Part shown: piece by piece, positions 22,529 through 32,061 of the stretch
How positions within the stretch are numbered: position 1 is the first letter of the stretch
Layout: each line of letters starts with the position of its first letter
Translations under genes and position numbers: made by a program
The notes under the pieces: model-generated
The model's input: the letters and a program-made list of their open reading frames with translations, nothing else
What the model was told of the DNA's origin: nothing
Database searches by the model: none
Assembly (NCBI RefSeq): GCF_027595985.1
Contig: NC_073305.1
Location: 105,087,535 to 105,151,534 of the forward strand
Direction: 5' to 3'
Length of the DNA stretch: 64,000 nt
From: Sorex araneus
Lineage: Eukaryota > Chordata > Mammalia > Eulipotyphla > Soricidae

Positions 22529-22704
22529 AGTTTTGCTCAAACAAAATCCAGTAAACATGTTATAATCTGGATGAAACATCACCCCCCATTTATTAATATT
22601 TTAAAATCTAGCACTAAGTTTTGCTCAAACAAAATCCAGTAAACATGTTATAATCTGGATGAAACATCACCCCCCATTTATTAATATTTTAAAATCTAGC
22701 ACTA
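22529..22704. repeat. perfect 88-bp tandem duplication
   Basis: Units at 22529-22616 and 22617-22704 are identical base for base, from AGTTTTGCTCAAAC to AATCTAGCACTA. The lack of any mismatch in AT-rich non-coding DNA points to a very recent event, an allele-specific duplication or an assembly error. Confidence 0.97.
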
Positions 22705-24400
22705 ATATTTATTGACTTGCAGGAAAGAGATAAAACTTTTCTAATTTCTACAAAATTCTAGAACCTTAAAACACATAGTGAAGTGAATTGTTTAAAGTGT
22801 GACCAGTGATGAAAAAGATCCTTTGAATACTCACCACACATATATATATATATAGCAGTTGGCAGAGTGCATTAGTAACGCACCTCATTTCTAATCAGCC
22901 GAAGCACAATTTCAGAGCTTTCTGCACTGCTCACTGATGAATTTGGAAATGTGCTTAGGAGCAATTTCTGAGTAACAATTTTCCTTAATGCTGCCTGTCA
23001 TTTGGAATGTCAGAACATAGTTGTGATCAGTAATCCTGATATCTAATAAGAAATTCTATTTATTAAGAATTCTGTTGGAAATGTATTATTCTTAATACTG
23101 ATCATAAAACTGACATTAATCTTTTATTGCCCTTGAAGTGAATAACAGGATCTGCTCAATCAAATGGATTTCCAAATTAAATTTTAATAAAATAACAATT
23201 TTTGTCATTAAGAAAACTAATAATCAAATTAAATAGAAAATTCTCAAGCTTACATAACATATTTTTCTTTACTGCCAGTAGCAGGCTAGTTATTAAAAAT
23301 GTCATAAACTGTAACAATCAATATGCCGTCAAATACACAGATTTTCTGAATGTTAGCTTAATTAGTGACATGTAAAATTAGTTTTTATTCATCACTTTTC
23401 ATTTTTGCTCAATTATATGATATTGTCTTCAAATTTTGTACAGTTTATTTTATAAAAACAATTTAACTATGTCTTCAGAATTGTTTTAGCAAGATCTATG
23501 AATTAAGTATGTCATTTCAAATTAAATAAGCTTTTTGTTATAAGACAGTTACAATATGACAAACAGTGGGCAATTCACCAAAGATGAACCTTCTGAACAC
23601 ACTTGTCAGAGAAGATTCTCTTTCACAGAGCACTTTGGTTTTCAAATTTTTGAAGCCTCCTTGTCTCTATACCTTTCAGTGTCATCCTCCCTTTTCTGGT
23701 AAACAATCAGTCAAATCTGTTTGCTTTTCTCATGACTATTTACATCAAGTCAACTACTCTGAGGTTGTATGTAGTTATTTTATATTTACTCCTTTCTCAA
23801 CTACTACACAGACTTTATAATCACACAGTGCAAACATACACAAATGAGGTGTTGAGTACCAATGAAAATCAGTGCATAAATAAGTAAAAGTGTGGTAAAA
23901 ATAGGAGTTCAAAATACACAGGATTAAAGAGTAAGAGGCAGTAGATAATTCAATAGAATACTCAGAAACCTTGTGAATTGAATGTCTTCTTAATTGATTT
24001 AAAATTTACCTTTGGAATGTTGAAATTGCAATATAGATGAGTAATTTTGAGAGAAAAAGGAATTAGACTAAATGTAAAAAGTAAGGGAGAATTGAGGCAA
24101 GTAAATGGAAATGACATATGCAATAAAATAAAGCAGGAATGTTCAGTGTTTGACACAGTTTCTTAGTTCATGTAGGAGAGAGTAATGACTCAGCAGCCTT
24201 TGGTGTGCTTTACAGATGCAGGCCCCAAGTTCTTCTCTCTGAGATCCTGATTCCATGTCTGGAATGAATCCACGGCACCCAAAACATGCAGCATTCATTT
24301 TTCATTTGGGACCATTCAAATCTCTCAGATATGTGTTTGATGTTAACATAAAAATTAGTATTAACCTAAGTGCAAACCTTATAAAAAATTAAGTACATTT
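22705..24400. other. unannotated AT-rich stretch
   Basis: Includes a short (TA)n at about 22837-22852 and weak SINE-like text at 22860-22990. The 84-codon frame at 23566-23820 has no coding features that I recognise. Confidence 0.4.
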
Positions 24401-24404
24401 GTTT

Positions 24405-24520
24405 GGGATCTTCTGCATCTCATATAGTTCTCCTCCCACTCCAAGCCCAACAGGAGTGATCCATGAGCACAGAACCAGGAGTAAGCCCTAAGCACTGCAA
24501 GATGTGGCCCTCAAACAAGA
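24405..24520 (+). mobile_element. SINE 3' fragment
   Basis: CATATAGTTCTCCTCCCACTC, CAGGAGTGATCCATGAGCAC, GAACCAGGAGTAAGCCCTAA and GCACTGCAAGATGTGGCCC match the SINE-A body; the head is missing. Confidence 0.75.
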
Positions 24521-24782
24521 AGAACTAAAAGACTCAGTTAAAAAAAATAATTATAATTCACGGTATACAGATTTAATAAAAATCTTAAAATATGACTCTA
24601 GAAAGAGTACAACTAAGTTTGCTTTGCTTTGCTTAGAGAGTCAGAGAAAAATGAAGGATAAGATGAGATATTGGAATGGCTAATGATCAGGAGAAGTAGT
24701 CATACCTTAAAGTGGATAGGTGGAAGAGTCATAAAGGAAAAGTAGGTCAAAATTCATGTTTTGAATCTGGATATTCCTGTAA

Positions 24783-24819
24783 TCTCTCTCTCTCTCTCCC
24801 TCTTTCCTTCTCCCTGTAC

Positions 24820-24850
<31 letters not shown>

Positions 24851-24860
24851 CCTCCCTCCA

Positions 24861-24945
<85 letters not shown>
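24783..24945. repeat. (CT)n microsatellite
   Basis: Pyrimidine-only CT repeat with CCCT and TTCC interruptions, perfect over the last 75 or so bases. Open frames across it are artefacts. Confidence 0.97.
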
Positions 24946-24946
<1 letters not shown>

Positions 24947-25009
24947 CCCCCAGTCTCCGGCGACCTGGGGGTAACACCCATAAGCCACCTCCAGCCGGTG
25001 CCAGATAAA

Positions 25010-25490
25010 ACAAACTTATATCACAAAATCCAAACTAAAACTGATGGTATCTGAAACGGTCATAAGGTGAAAAGAAAAACATTAGATCTTTTACTTTATT
25101 TAAGTGAGAGAAAAGTCTTTTCAGTCATATGTATTAAAATAGCTTTAAATTTTGTGCACATATTACTATAGTCTACAAAATTTGAACAACTAATACAAAG
25201 GAGTCAAAATAAATTGCTCCGTCAGAAGACACAGACATATTATGTCTTAAAATATATTGACATATTTTTCTTACTCATTTGTTGAACTCTCTTACTACTC
25301 ATTACCAATTGACAGTATTGTTTTAATCACATTAAATATTTAATTATATAAAGTATATATATATATATAACACTGTGTATCAGAAGAGTCATATTTTCAT
25401 GTGAGGTATATAATTGTGTGTTACACATAATTACTTCATTATTCAATTGAATTAGTAATTCAATTCAATTATTCAATAATTACTCATTAT
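25010..25490. other. unannotated AT-rich stretch
   Basis: Short (TA)n near 25355. Near 25440-25495 ATTCAATTGAATT and AATTCAATTCAATT form local direct and inverted repeats. No gene seen. Confidence 0.45.
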
Positions 25491-25496
25491 TCAGTT

Positions 25497-25857
25497 CAAC
25501 CTGATATGCTACCAAGAGTCTATTGCCCTCTAGGGAGAGCCTAGAAAGCTCCCCATGGTGATTCGTATCCCAAATACATAAAAGATATATATATATATAC
25601 CTCTTGAAGAGCTCGGCAAGCTACCAAGAGTATCCCGCCTGCATGGCAAAGCCTGGCAAGCTACCCGTGGCGTATTCTATATGACAAAAACAGTAACAAT
25701 AGGTCTCATTCTACTGACCCTGAAAGAGCCTCCAATCGCTGGAAAAGACGAGTAGAGGGAAGCTGCTAAAATCTCAGAGCTGAGTGTAATAGAGACCTTA
25801 CTGGTGCCCGCTCAAGTAAATGGACAAACAACAGGAAGACAGTGATACAGTGAGTAA
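25497..25857 (+). mobile_element. dRTE: internally deleted RTE-derived element
   Basis: RTE 5'UTR in two related tandem blocks (each ending in ATATC/ATATG then ACA-rich AGTAAC-like text), CTGACCCTGAAAGAGCCTCC, GCTAAAATCTCAGAGCTGAG, then a jump to the RTE 3' end (CTTACTGGTGCCCGCTCAAG) and a CAGTGATACAGTGAG tail. No tRNA head. Confidence 0.85.
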
Positions 25858-26329
25858 AAAAAAATAAGCACGCCGAAGGGCATGTGCATTCTCAGACTCT
25901 CCAGGTGGCTCTGTCTCACCGCCCAAGTTCGGTGCTCTGGAACCGCTGTGTATGCACTGGATGGGGACGGCCGTTGGCCAAGGACAGGCAAAGGAAGAAC
26001 GAGGACCAAGCTGGTTGCTGATTAGTTACCATTCATTACTTGTTTCTTCAACTTGTATCTGGCAGAATGCTTGTGGACTTAAGGTTTACCTCTCAGGATC
26101 CAGTCAAAATGTCAAACCACTTTGGGGGCAGATTGATTTTTTCTTGCACAAATATATTGGAATTTGGGAAAAGAATAAATTTATTTAGGTGACTGAAACT
26201 GAGAGACTATTATGACTTAAACTTGGCAAAAAACATCATAAATGCCTTGGGATGTATTCAAGACCTTAGGGAGATAGGGTTGATAGAGTGAATTTATCAT
26301 ATGAAACAGCAGTAAAATCCTCCTTCCAT

Positions 26330-27205
26330 CTTTCTCATCTCCTGCACTCCTAGCTCTATCCTCTCTCTGGACCTACTGCTCTCTCCTCTTTTCCTCTCTC
26401 CCCCTTGCCCCTAGGCTACACACAGCCAGGTAGCAAAATCAACATAAGAAAGCCCTTCCTGAGGGCCTCCAGGTTCAAAGAGAACACACCTATGGGCATT
26501 CCAAAGCCCTTCCTGAATGCCAGTAGGCAAAATACCTCTTAAAGGGTTTTTCCCCTCTTCTTAGTCCAAACACTCATTAACATCTTAATACTAGTTATTT
26601 TTGTATGGACATAGCAGGAGATGCATTGAGACTTGCAAGGCAGCTCTCCTGGCAACATCCTGCCACAGACTCAGACTCAGGCCAGATTATTCATTCCTAA
26701 CCCTAGCAGGTCCAAATCTAGTTATCACTGTTTGGATAATGACAGCATTTGTCCATGACCAAGCTCTTAACTTATAGTTAAGCATTAGGCACTTTGGCCA
26801 GGCCCATCTCGATGCCAGGGTAGCACACAACTCACCGCTTGCCCTGGGTCTGTCTCGTCCCTCTTGGGACCTTGCTTTTGGGGGTGCTAGGAAGTAAGGG
26901 CAGCTGAGGCTTAGGTTGAGAAAACAGATGCCCAGGAGGAAAAATATCATGTAGAGTCAAATGACTCCCAGGTTACAAAAGCATAGCATTTGCTAAGTCT
27001 TCTTGTGTCCATACAAAAAGGACATTGCTCTGAATAAACTATGCAAAGGACTCAAGGAGAAGAGAAAAACATTATTTACAAGTCAACAGAACACTAAGAA
27101 AAAAGTTACAAATAAACAGAGAGGAATGGGAGCACTGTGATGGGAGTAACCCAATAAACCTAAGCTACCAGAGGCTATGTTATCCCATACAGTGATACAG
27201 TGATT
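26330..27205 (+). other. unclassified block ending in a CAGTGAT-type tail
   Basis: Base composition is richer in G+C than its surroundings, with a pyrimidine-rich start (26330-26410) and a sharp end in ATACAGTGATACAGTGATTA at about 27190-27210, the same tail unit as dRTE and SINE-B. I do not recognise the body and see none of the conserved RTE 3' bases before the tail. It may be an interspersed element of its own or an LTR-type fragment. The 87-codon minus frame at 26687-26950 shows no domain. Confidence 0.35.
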
Positions 27206-27234
27206 ATTCAATTACATTATATTATTAATCTTTT

Positions 27235-27310
27235 TTGTTGTTTTTGTTTGGTTGTGCCCCTTCAGGCCCCAGTGTTTCCAGTAGGAGGGTGATCTTGCTG
27301 ATTGATAGGT
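27235..27310 (-). mobile_element. possible SINE remnant
   Basis: GTTTTTGTTTGGTTGTGCCC, then CAGGCCCCAGTG, is weakly like a reversed SINE 3' end. Low confidence. Confidence 0.25.
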
Positions 27311-27339
27311 GTTAGGATTTAAATTATATAAGAAAATTC

Positions 27340-27585
27340 TTAGCTGTTCAGGTCCAAATCGACTGCATCTCTGGGTGTTCCTTCCACCTTCTTGTATTCT
27401 TGCTCATTTTCTCCATTGCAGCCAATTGTGTCCGTAGTCTGTGGTTCATCTTTAGAAGTAAAATTTTCTTTCTTCTCATACAATGATAGCAAACCTCTGT
27501 TTATTATTGAAGTGAGATCAGAGGCCACAAAGGTTTCACACAGAATAATAAGATTGTAATGGCCATGAATGTGACTATTTAACAA
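27340..27585 (-). CDS. candidate coding fragment, 81 codons, unrecognised
   Basis: The open frame runs from about 27585 to a TAA at 27340-27342. Unlike the other short frames here, its composition is protein-like: charged and polar, with SLYEKKENFTSKDE and VDLDLNS at the C-terminus, little low-complexity sequence and no overlap with a recognised repeat. A possible splice acceptor (AAATAG) lies just upstream on the minus strand at about 27575-27580, but the pyrimidine tract is poor. It could be a terminal exon, a processed-pseudogene remnant or chance. I cannot assign a family. Confidence 0.2.
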   Translation of the reverse strand: MLNSHIHGHYNLIILCETFVASDLTSIINRGLLSLYEKKENFTSKDEPQTTDTIGCNGENEQEYKKVEGTPRDAVDLDLNS

Positions 27586-27599
27586 ATGCTGTTATCACT

Positions 27600-28255
27600 G
27601 AGATTTAGGTATTATTTATTATAGAAGAAAACATGTCTCATTTGTGTTTTTTACTTCTCGGTCAGTATTTTACCACTAATTTTCAGTACTAAATCTTCTT
27701 TTAGGCGATTAGATTTTTCTGGGTGTATTTTTCAGTAACTTTATGTTTGCATTGAGATTATTTTCCAGATTATTTTTCACTAAGTGTTTTTCTTATTCTT
27801 AGGTTAATTCTTGTGGAAAATTAGTTACAAAGACTTATAAAGCATGGACCTGAATTTATATGACTTCTATATGATACACCAATCAACTCTAATATTAAAA
27901 CTAGCACAATTTTCATGCTTATATATTATTCCACTTTTGCAATAATGCTTTCTAATTTTTATACTTAAATTATTTTTGTTCTCCTATCAGAAAGCCTTGT
28001 TTAAGTAACGCATCTGCATTATCAAACACTTGAGAGATTCTCAGTTCAGTGTATCAGAATCATCTTTGTTGTTAGCTGAATGATTTTTTTTTATTCAAAC
28101 ATTTTTAAATCATTCAAAAGATGTGGATTTTTAAATCATTCAAAAGATGTGAATTTATTAAAAAAAAAATACAAAACATCCTATAAGTGGAACATCCAGA
28201 GCTCTGAAGGAGTTTTCCTTTTAAGTTTATTCCCTTGTCCTTTAAGATTTAGCCT
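27600..28255. other. unannotated AT-rich stretch
   Basis: No gene seen. AAATCATTCAAAAGATGTG occurs twice in tandem at about 28107-28150. Confidence 0.45.
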
Positions 28256-28257
28256 CG

Positions 28258-28415
28258 GGGCTGGAGAGACAGTACAGAAGACAATGTGCTCACTTTGCAT
28301 GAGTCTGTCCTCAATTTGATCCCTAATACTTGACATGGTTTTAGAGCCCCCCCAGGATTGACCTCTAAATACTGAGTCAGGAATAAGCCCCAAGCACTGC
28401 AAGGTGTAGCCCAAA
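28258..28415 (+). mobile_element. SINE copy (older SINE-A relative)
   Basis: GGGGCTGGAGAGACAGTACAG head with A-box-like CAGTACAGAAG, B-box-like AATTTGATCCC, body TGAGTCAGGAATAAGCCCC and GCACTGCAAGGTGTAGCCC. Confidence 0.85.
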
Positions 28416-28934
28416 ATGAGGCAAATAGACTTGGCCTGGTAAAAATTTTCCAAGATTAAAAAACCAAAAAGGAAAGTCTTTTAGGTGTTGTGATTTCCCT
28501 AAATTGTGACAAATAAAGACTTTATCATGTACATTTTTATAAACCATATTACATCATTTTGCTATGGTTGGATCTTTTTTAATTGAGAGAATTATAGAGG
28601 AAAAAGAGGGAGAGTAACTTTGATATAAATTAGCAGAGACAAAGTTGAATATCAAATTCGGATTCTGATATCATTTTATTTTTTAAGGGGAATTTCCCTA
28701 AAAATAGTTTATTTTTGAGCATTCATAGCTGAAAGATTGTTGATCAGGCAATTTTATTAATGTTAACTTAAATAAACAGCTTTTATATATACGAATTACA
28801 AAAGTGATGGTGATAATAGGTATCAAATAATATAAAATGATGATGCTCTCATTCTGAAAGTAATAGCAATTATAAATAATGCCATGTTTTTTACCTCACA
28901 ACAAGAAACATATTAATGAATAAAATACAGGGTT

Positions 28935-29115
28935 CAAAGAGCCAGAGACATAGTTTAGTGGGTAAGATGCTTGCCTTACCAGCCAGTGTGGCTGGCCCAG
29001 GTTTAATCCCAAGCAACTCATCTGGTCCCCTGTGCCTGTCTGGAGTGATCACTAAGTACATAGCCAAGAGTGAGCTTTGAGTACAAAATTTGGGTATTAC
29101 TCCAAAACCAAAATT
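28935..29115 (+). mobile_element. SINE copy (older SINE-A relative)
   Basis: GAGCCAGAGACATAGTTTAG head, GTGGGTAAGATGCTTGCCTT, B box GGTTTAATCCC, body CATCTGGTCCCCTGTGCCTG and ATAGCCAAGAGTGAGCTTTG. Confidence 0.85.
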
Positions 29116-29119
29116 AAAT

Positions 29120-29665
29120 AAGGTAAAACCAAGAGTTTTGCTTTGGTCCACATCTACATCTTGTTATTTTTTTACACTTGTGAAAATTTTAATCATTAAT
29201 CCAATTATAATATTAATTTTTCTATTGACATGAAAAATATTGCACTTAAGATAATGTGTGATAGTTTATATAATAGTTCAATGAAGGCTTATCATTAATA
29301 TACTTAAAGAACTGATCAACTTTTTGATAGCTTCAGTGCTTATGCTCTGGCCTGGCCTGTTAAGGTAACAAAATCAATTTAGTTAAGTTACAAACAAAAG
29401 AAAAAAGTGAAATTGAGCATGTTATTGAATCTTAGTATATTTGAAGGACAAATAATTTACCAGTTAATTCTTTGTGGGACACTTACCTTTTACTATTTCT
29501 TATTCTTTTTTATAACTAAGAATTTGAAAAATCACTAAAATATTTTTTACTTCAATTTCAAGAAAATAAAAGTGAATCTAAATCATAATCTGAATAATTA
29601 GTTCATTTCAATTTTGAACTCTAAAACTAACAAAAGTCTGATAATATTGCACTGACTGAGCTATC
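29120..29665. other. unannotated AT-rich stretch
   Basis: No gene or recognisable repeat. Confidence 0.45.
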
Positions 29666-29670
29666 TGAGC

Positions 29671-29777
29671 AAAATATATGGAACACTTCACGAATTTGCA
29701 TATCATTCTTGCACAGAGCCATACTAATCTTCTCTGTATTGTTTCAATTTTAGTATATGTGCTGCCAAATCGGGCAA
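29671..29777 (-). pseudogene. U6 snRNA pseudogene
   Basis: The plus strand is the reverse complement of U6 along nearly its whole length: ATATGGAACACTTCACGAAT, TTGCATATCATTCTTGCAC, CATACTAATCTTCTCTGTAT and TTTTAGTATATGTGCTGCC. Substitutions are scattered, including in the ACAGAGA-adjacent region and the 5' stem-loop, so it is not a working spliceosomal RNA gene. Its 5' end abuts the dRTE at 29778 with no spacer, in the opposite orientation. U6 pseudogenes arise by LINE-mediated retroposition. Confidence 0.93.
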
Positions 29778-30325
29778 AAGCAGAATGTCCTGCCCCTGCA
29801 CCAAGCTGTCTTCACTGGTGCCCCCTCTGAGGGGGGTGGGTTGACTTTCCCTCCCTGCCCCAAACTGAGCCCAATAGCCAAAAACCTCCAGAACCTAGCC
29901 ACAGCCATGCTCAAGGCCACTCTCCATGCTTGGACGAGCCTCACACAAGAAGGAACTAACAAAGGAACCTAGGTATGCAGGACCCATGGTTAAGATCTCT
30001 AAGCCTGCTCGGATCAGGACTGGGCTTCCTCACCCAGCTCTCCCATTTTCCAGTAGTTTGGTAGTCACACCCACAAACTGCCCACAGTGCCATGTAATCT
30101 CATCAATGGCCAAGATCCAGAGACTATAAAACAAAACTCCCAGAAGAGAGCAATGCAGAATCTTGAACAGCAGAGCCTAGCAAGCTACCTGTGGTGTATT
30201 TGATATGCCAAAAACAGTAACAATAATGGGCCTCATTCCCCTGACCCTGAACGCGGCAGGTATGAATGGCATTACTGGCATCTGCTCGAACAAATCGATG
30301 AGCAACAGGATAACAGTGATACAAT
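29778..30325 (+). mobile_element. long dRTE (with TATA-type 5' unit)
   Basis: Starts within the long 5' unit (GCAGAATGTCCTGCCCCTGC), shares CTCAAGGCCACTCTCCATGC and CCCATTTTCCAGTAG with 42542-43382, and has GAGACTATAAAACAAAACTC near 30119. Then come RTE 5'UTR (GTATTTGATATGCCAAAAAC), the 3' end (CTCGAACAAATCGATGAGC) and an AACAGTGATACAAT tail. The 5' boundary coincides with the U6 pseudogene. Confidence 0.85.
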
Positions 30326-30329
30326 TAAA

Positions 30330-31158
30330 GCCAGCAAAAAAATCCTATTTTAAAAAGTTTTCTCAAAAAGACTCAATTGCATATTGATTATTCTAGCTAT
30401 TAAAACTTTCATATATTTCTCAACAACTGTTAACAGTATGTCAGCATAAATACAAATACTTTGCTTCACAGAGGAAAAAAGTTGTTAAATTTGGTTTTCA
30501 GTTAGGGTTGCAAAACCTAGTACATACATAATAATCTCAGTTTAAATAAAATGTGGTAGAATATATTATAATAAAAATTAAAACCAAAGAAAAGTATATT
30601 TTTAACCCATTCTATCAATTATGATTGTATTACAAATTAAATGATGTTTATATATCAGATAAAGAATATACAAAAATGTAAATGATTGATATAAAACATT
30701 TTAAAGGAAAACTATAGTTGAGGCTAAGTATAAAATATTAAAAATCATATTGAACTAAACAAGTTAAGACAATCAGATACTTGAGGAAAAAAGTACATTA
30801 GTGCTGGAGATGATTTAGAAGAACCTAAAGATGAGGTGACAGCTGACAAAACAATGGATGTTCAGAGTACTTAAAGACACAAAAGAAATAATTATCAATC
30901 CAACAGTGCTAGGAGCTAAGTGACAAACTCATCCTTTCAGATCCAAGATTTTCCTATTTTATATTACTTCTCTGAAATTCTTCCAAACCATTTGAGCTAT
31001 ACTCATAATAACTGCTTCCCATGATTAATATTATGCAATTTTCAATTACACAATTCTTGTGTTTGTTTTAATATTTATATATAAATGATTCATGTCTAAT
31101 TCTGTTACCCCCAAATTTAATATATTCATGCCATTATTTTCATTTTATTACAGTAAAG
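30330..31158. other. unannotated AT-rich stretch
   Basis: No gene or recognisable repeat. Confidence 0.45.
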
Positions 31159-31182
31159 TTAATTACATTGTATCCATTGTAT

Positions 31183-31554
31183 GACTTGTCATCCCGTTGA
31201 TCTTCAATTTGCTCGAGCGGGCACCAGTAACGTCTCCATTCACCTCTATCGAGTGCTTCAGTAGCCCAATGGTATCTGCTCGCTCCAGGAACATGAAGAG
31301 CCTCATACCATTCATTCAGGGTTTTGACAAAAAAGTCTGACCATCTAGTAGGTGGGCAGCCACATGTTGTTTTGACATCCTGTGGAATCCAGTCTGTAAT
31401 AGCTCTCATCCAGCAGTTGTCTCTAAATCGCATTACGTGTCCAACCCATCTGATTTTTGACATCTTGGCAAAAGAGATAGTGTCCCTGATTCTTGATCGT
31501 TGATGGAGGTTGGAACTCCAGATTCCTTCTCTCACTCCAGTGAAATGTGATACT
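31183..31554 (-). pseudogene. RTE C-terminal coding part and 3' end
   Basis: Minus-strand translation gives KIRWVGHVMRF, DWIPQDVKTTCGCPPTRWSD, FFVKTLNEWYEAL and EWRRYWCPLEQIEDQRDD, the usual C-terminus of RTE-clade proteins. The coding bases for RRYWCPLEQI are the very bases re-used as the 3' tail of dRTE and SINE-B. Almost no 3'UTR follows before the short tandem tail, which is usual for RTE elements. Confidence 0.92.
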
Positions 31555-32061
31555 CCAAGTAAAGCACTTTTTTTTTTTTTTTAATTTTTTATTGTGGAAA
31601 GTTACAAAGTTACAAAGTTTTCAGGTTTAAATCTCAGTTATACAATGCTCGAATACCCATCCCTTCACCAGTGCTCATATTCCACCACCAAGAATCCCAG
31701 TATAGCTCCACCCCGCCCCCTCACACCCCAAACACCCCCACGCCCCTAGCCCCCCCACCCTAAGCCCCCCCCGCCTGTGTAACTAATAAATTTCACTTTA
31801 CTTTCACTTTGATTGCATACAATATTTCAACAAAACTCACTATTATTGTTTGGAGAGTCTCTCCCCTAAAGTCAGACCTGCTGAAAAGGAAGCATTAGGT
31901 AATTTGTTTTCCATTGCTGAGGATGAAGAAGTGTGAGGTCGAGTGACCACACTTAGCGGCCTCTCAGTTTTGGGTTTCTGTAATTTAGTATTTTAGTAAC
32001 TAAGTCCAGAGAGATATCTGCCAGAAGTTGCATCGTTGCCAACTTGTACTTCTCAGTTACA

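Noticed and set aside
24707..25054. Open frames of Ser/Leu or Arg/Glu repeats
   Set aside because: Products of the CT microsatellite. The same holds for GA-rich frames at 19739-20128, the TC frame at 43476-43706 and GGAA frames at 53326-53572.
29671..29777. Functional U6 snRNA gene
   Set aside because: It has multiple substitutions in conserved parts, and the bases upstream of its 5' end are a dRTE and not a U6 promoter with PSE and TATA.
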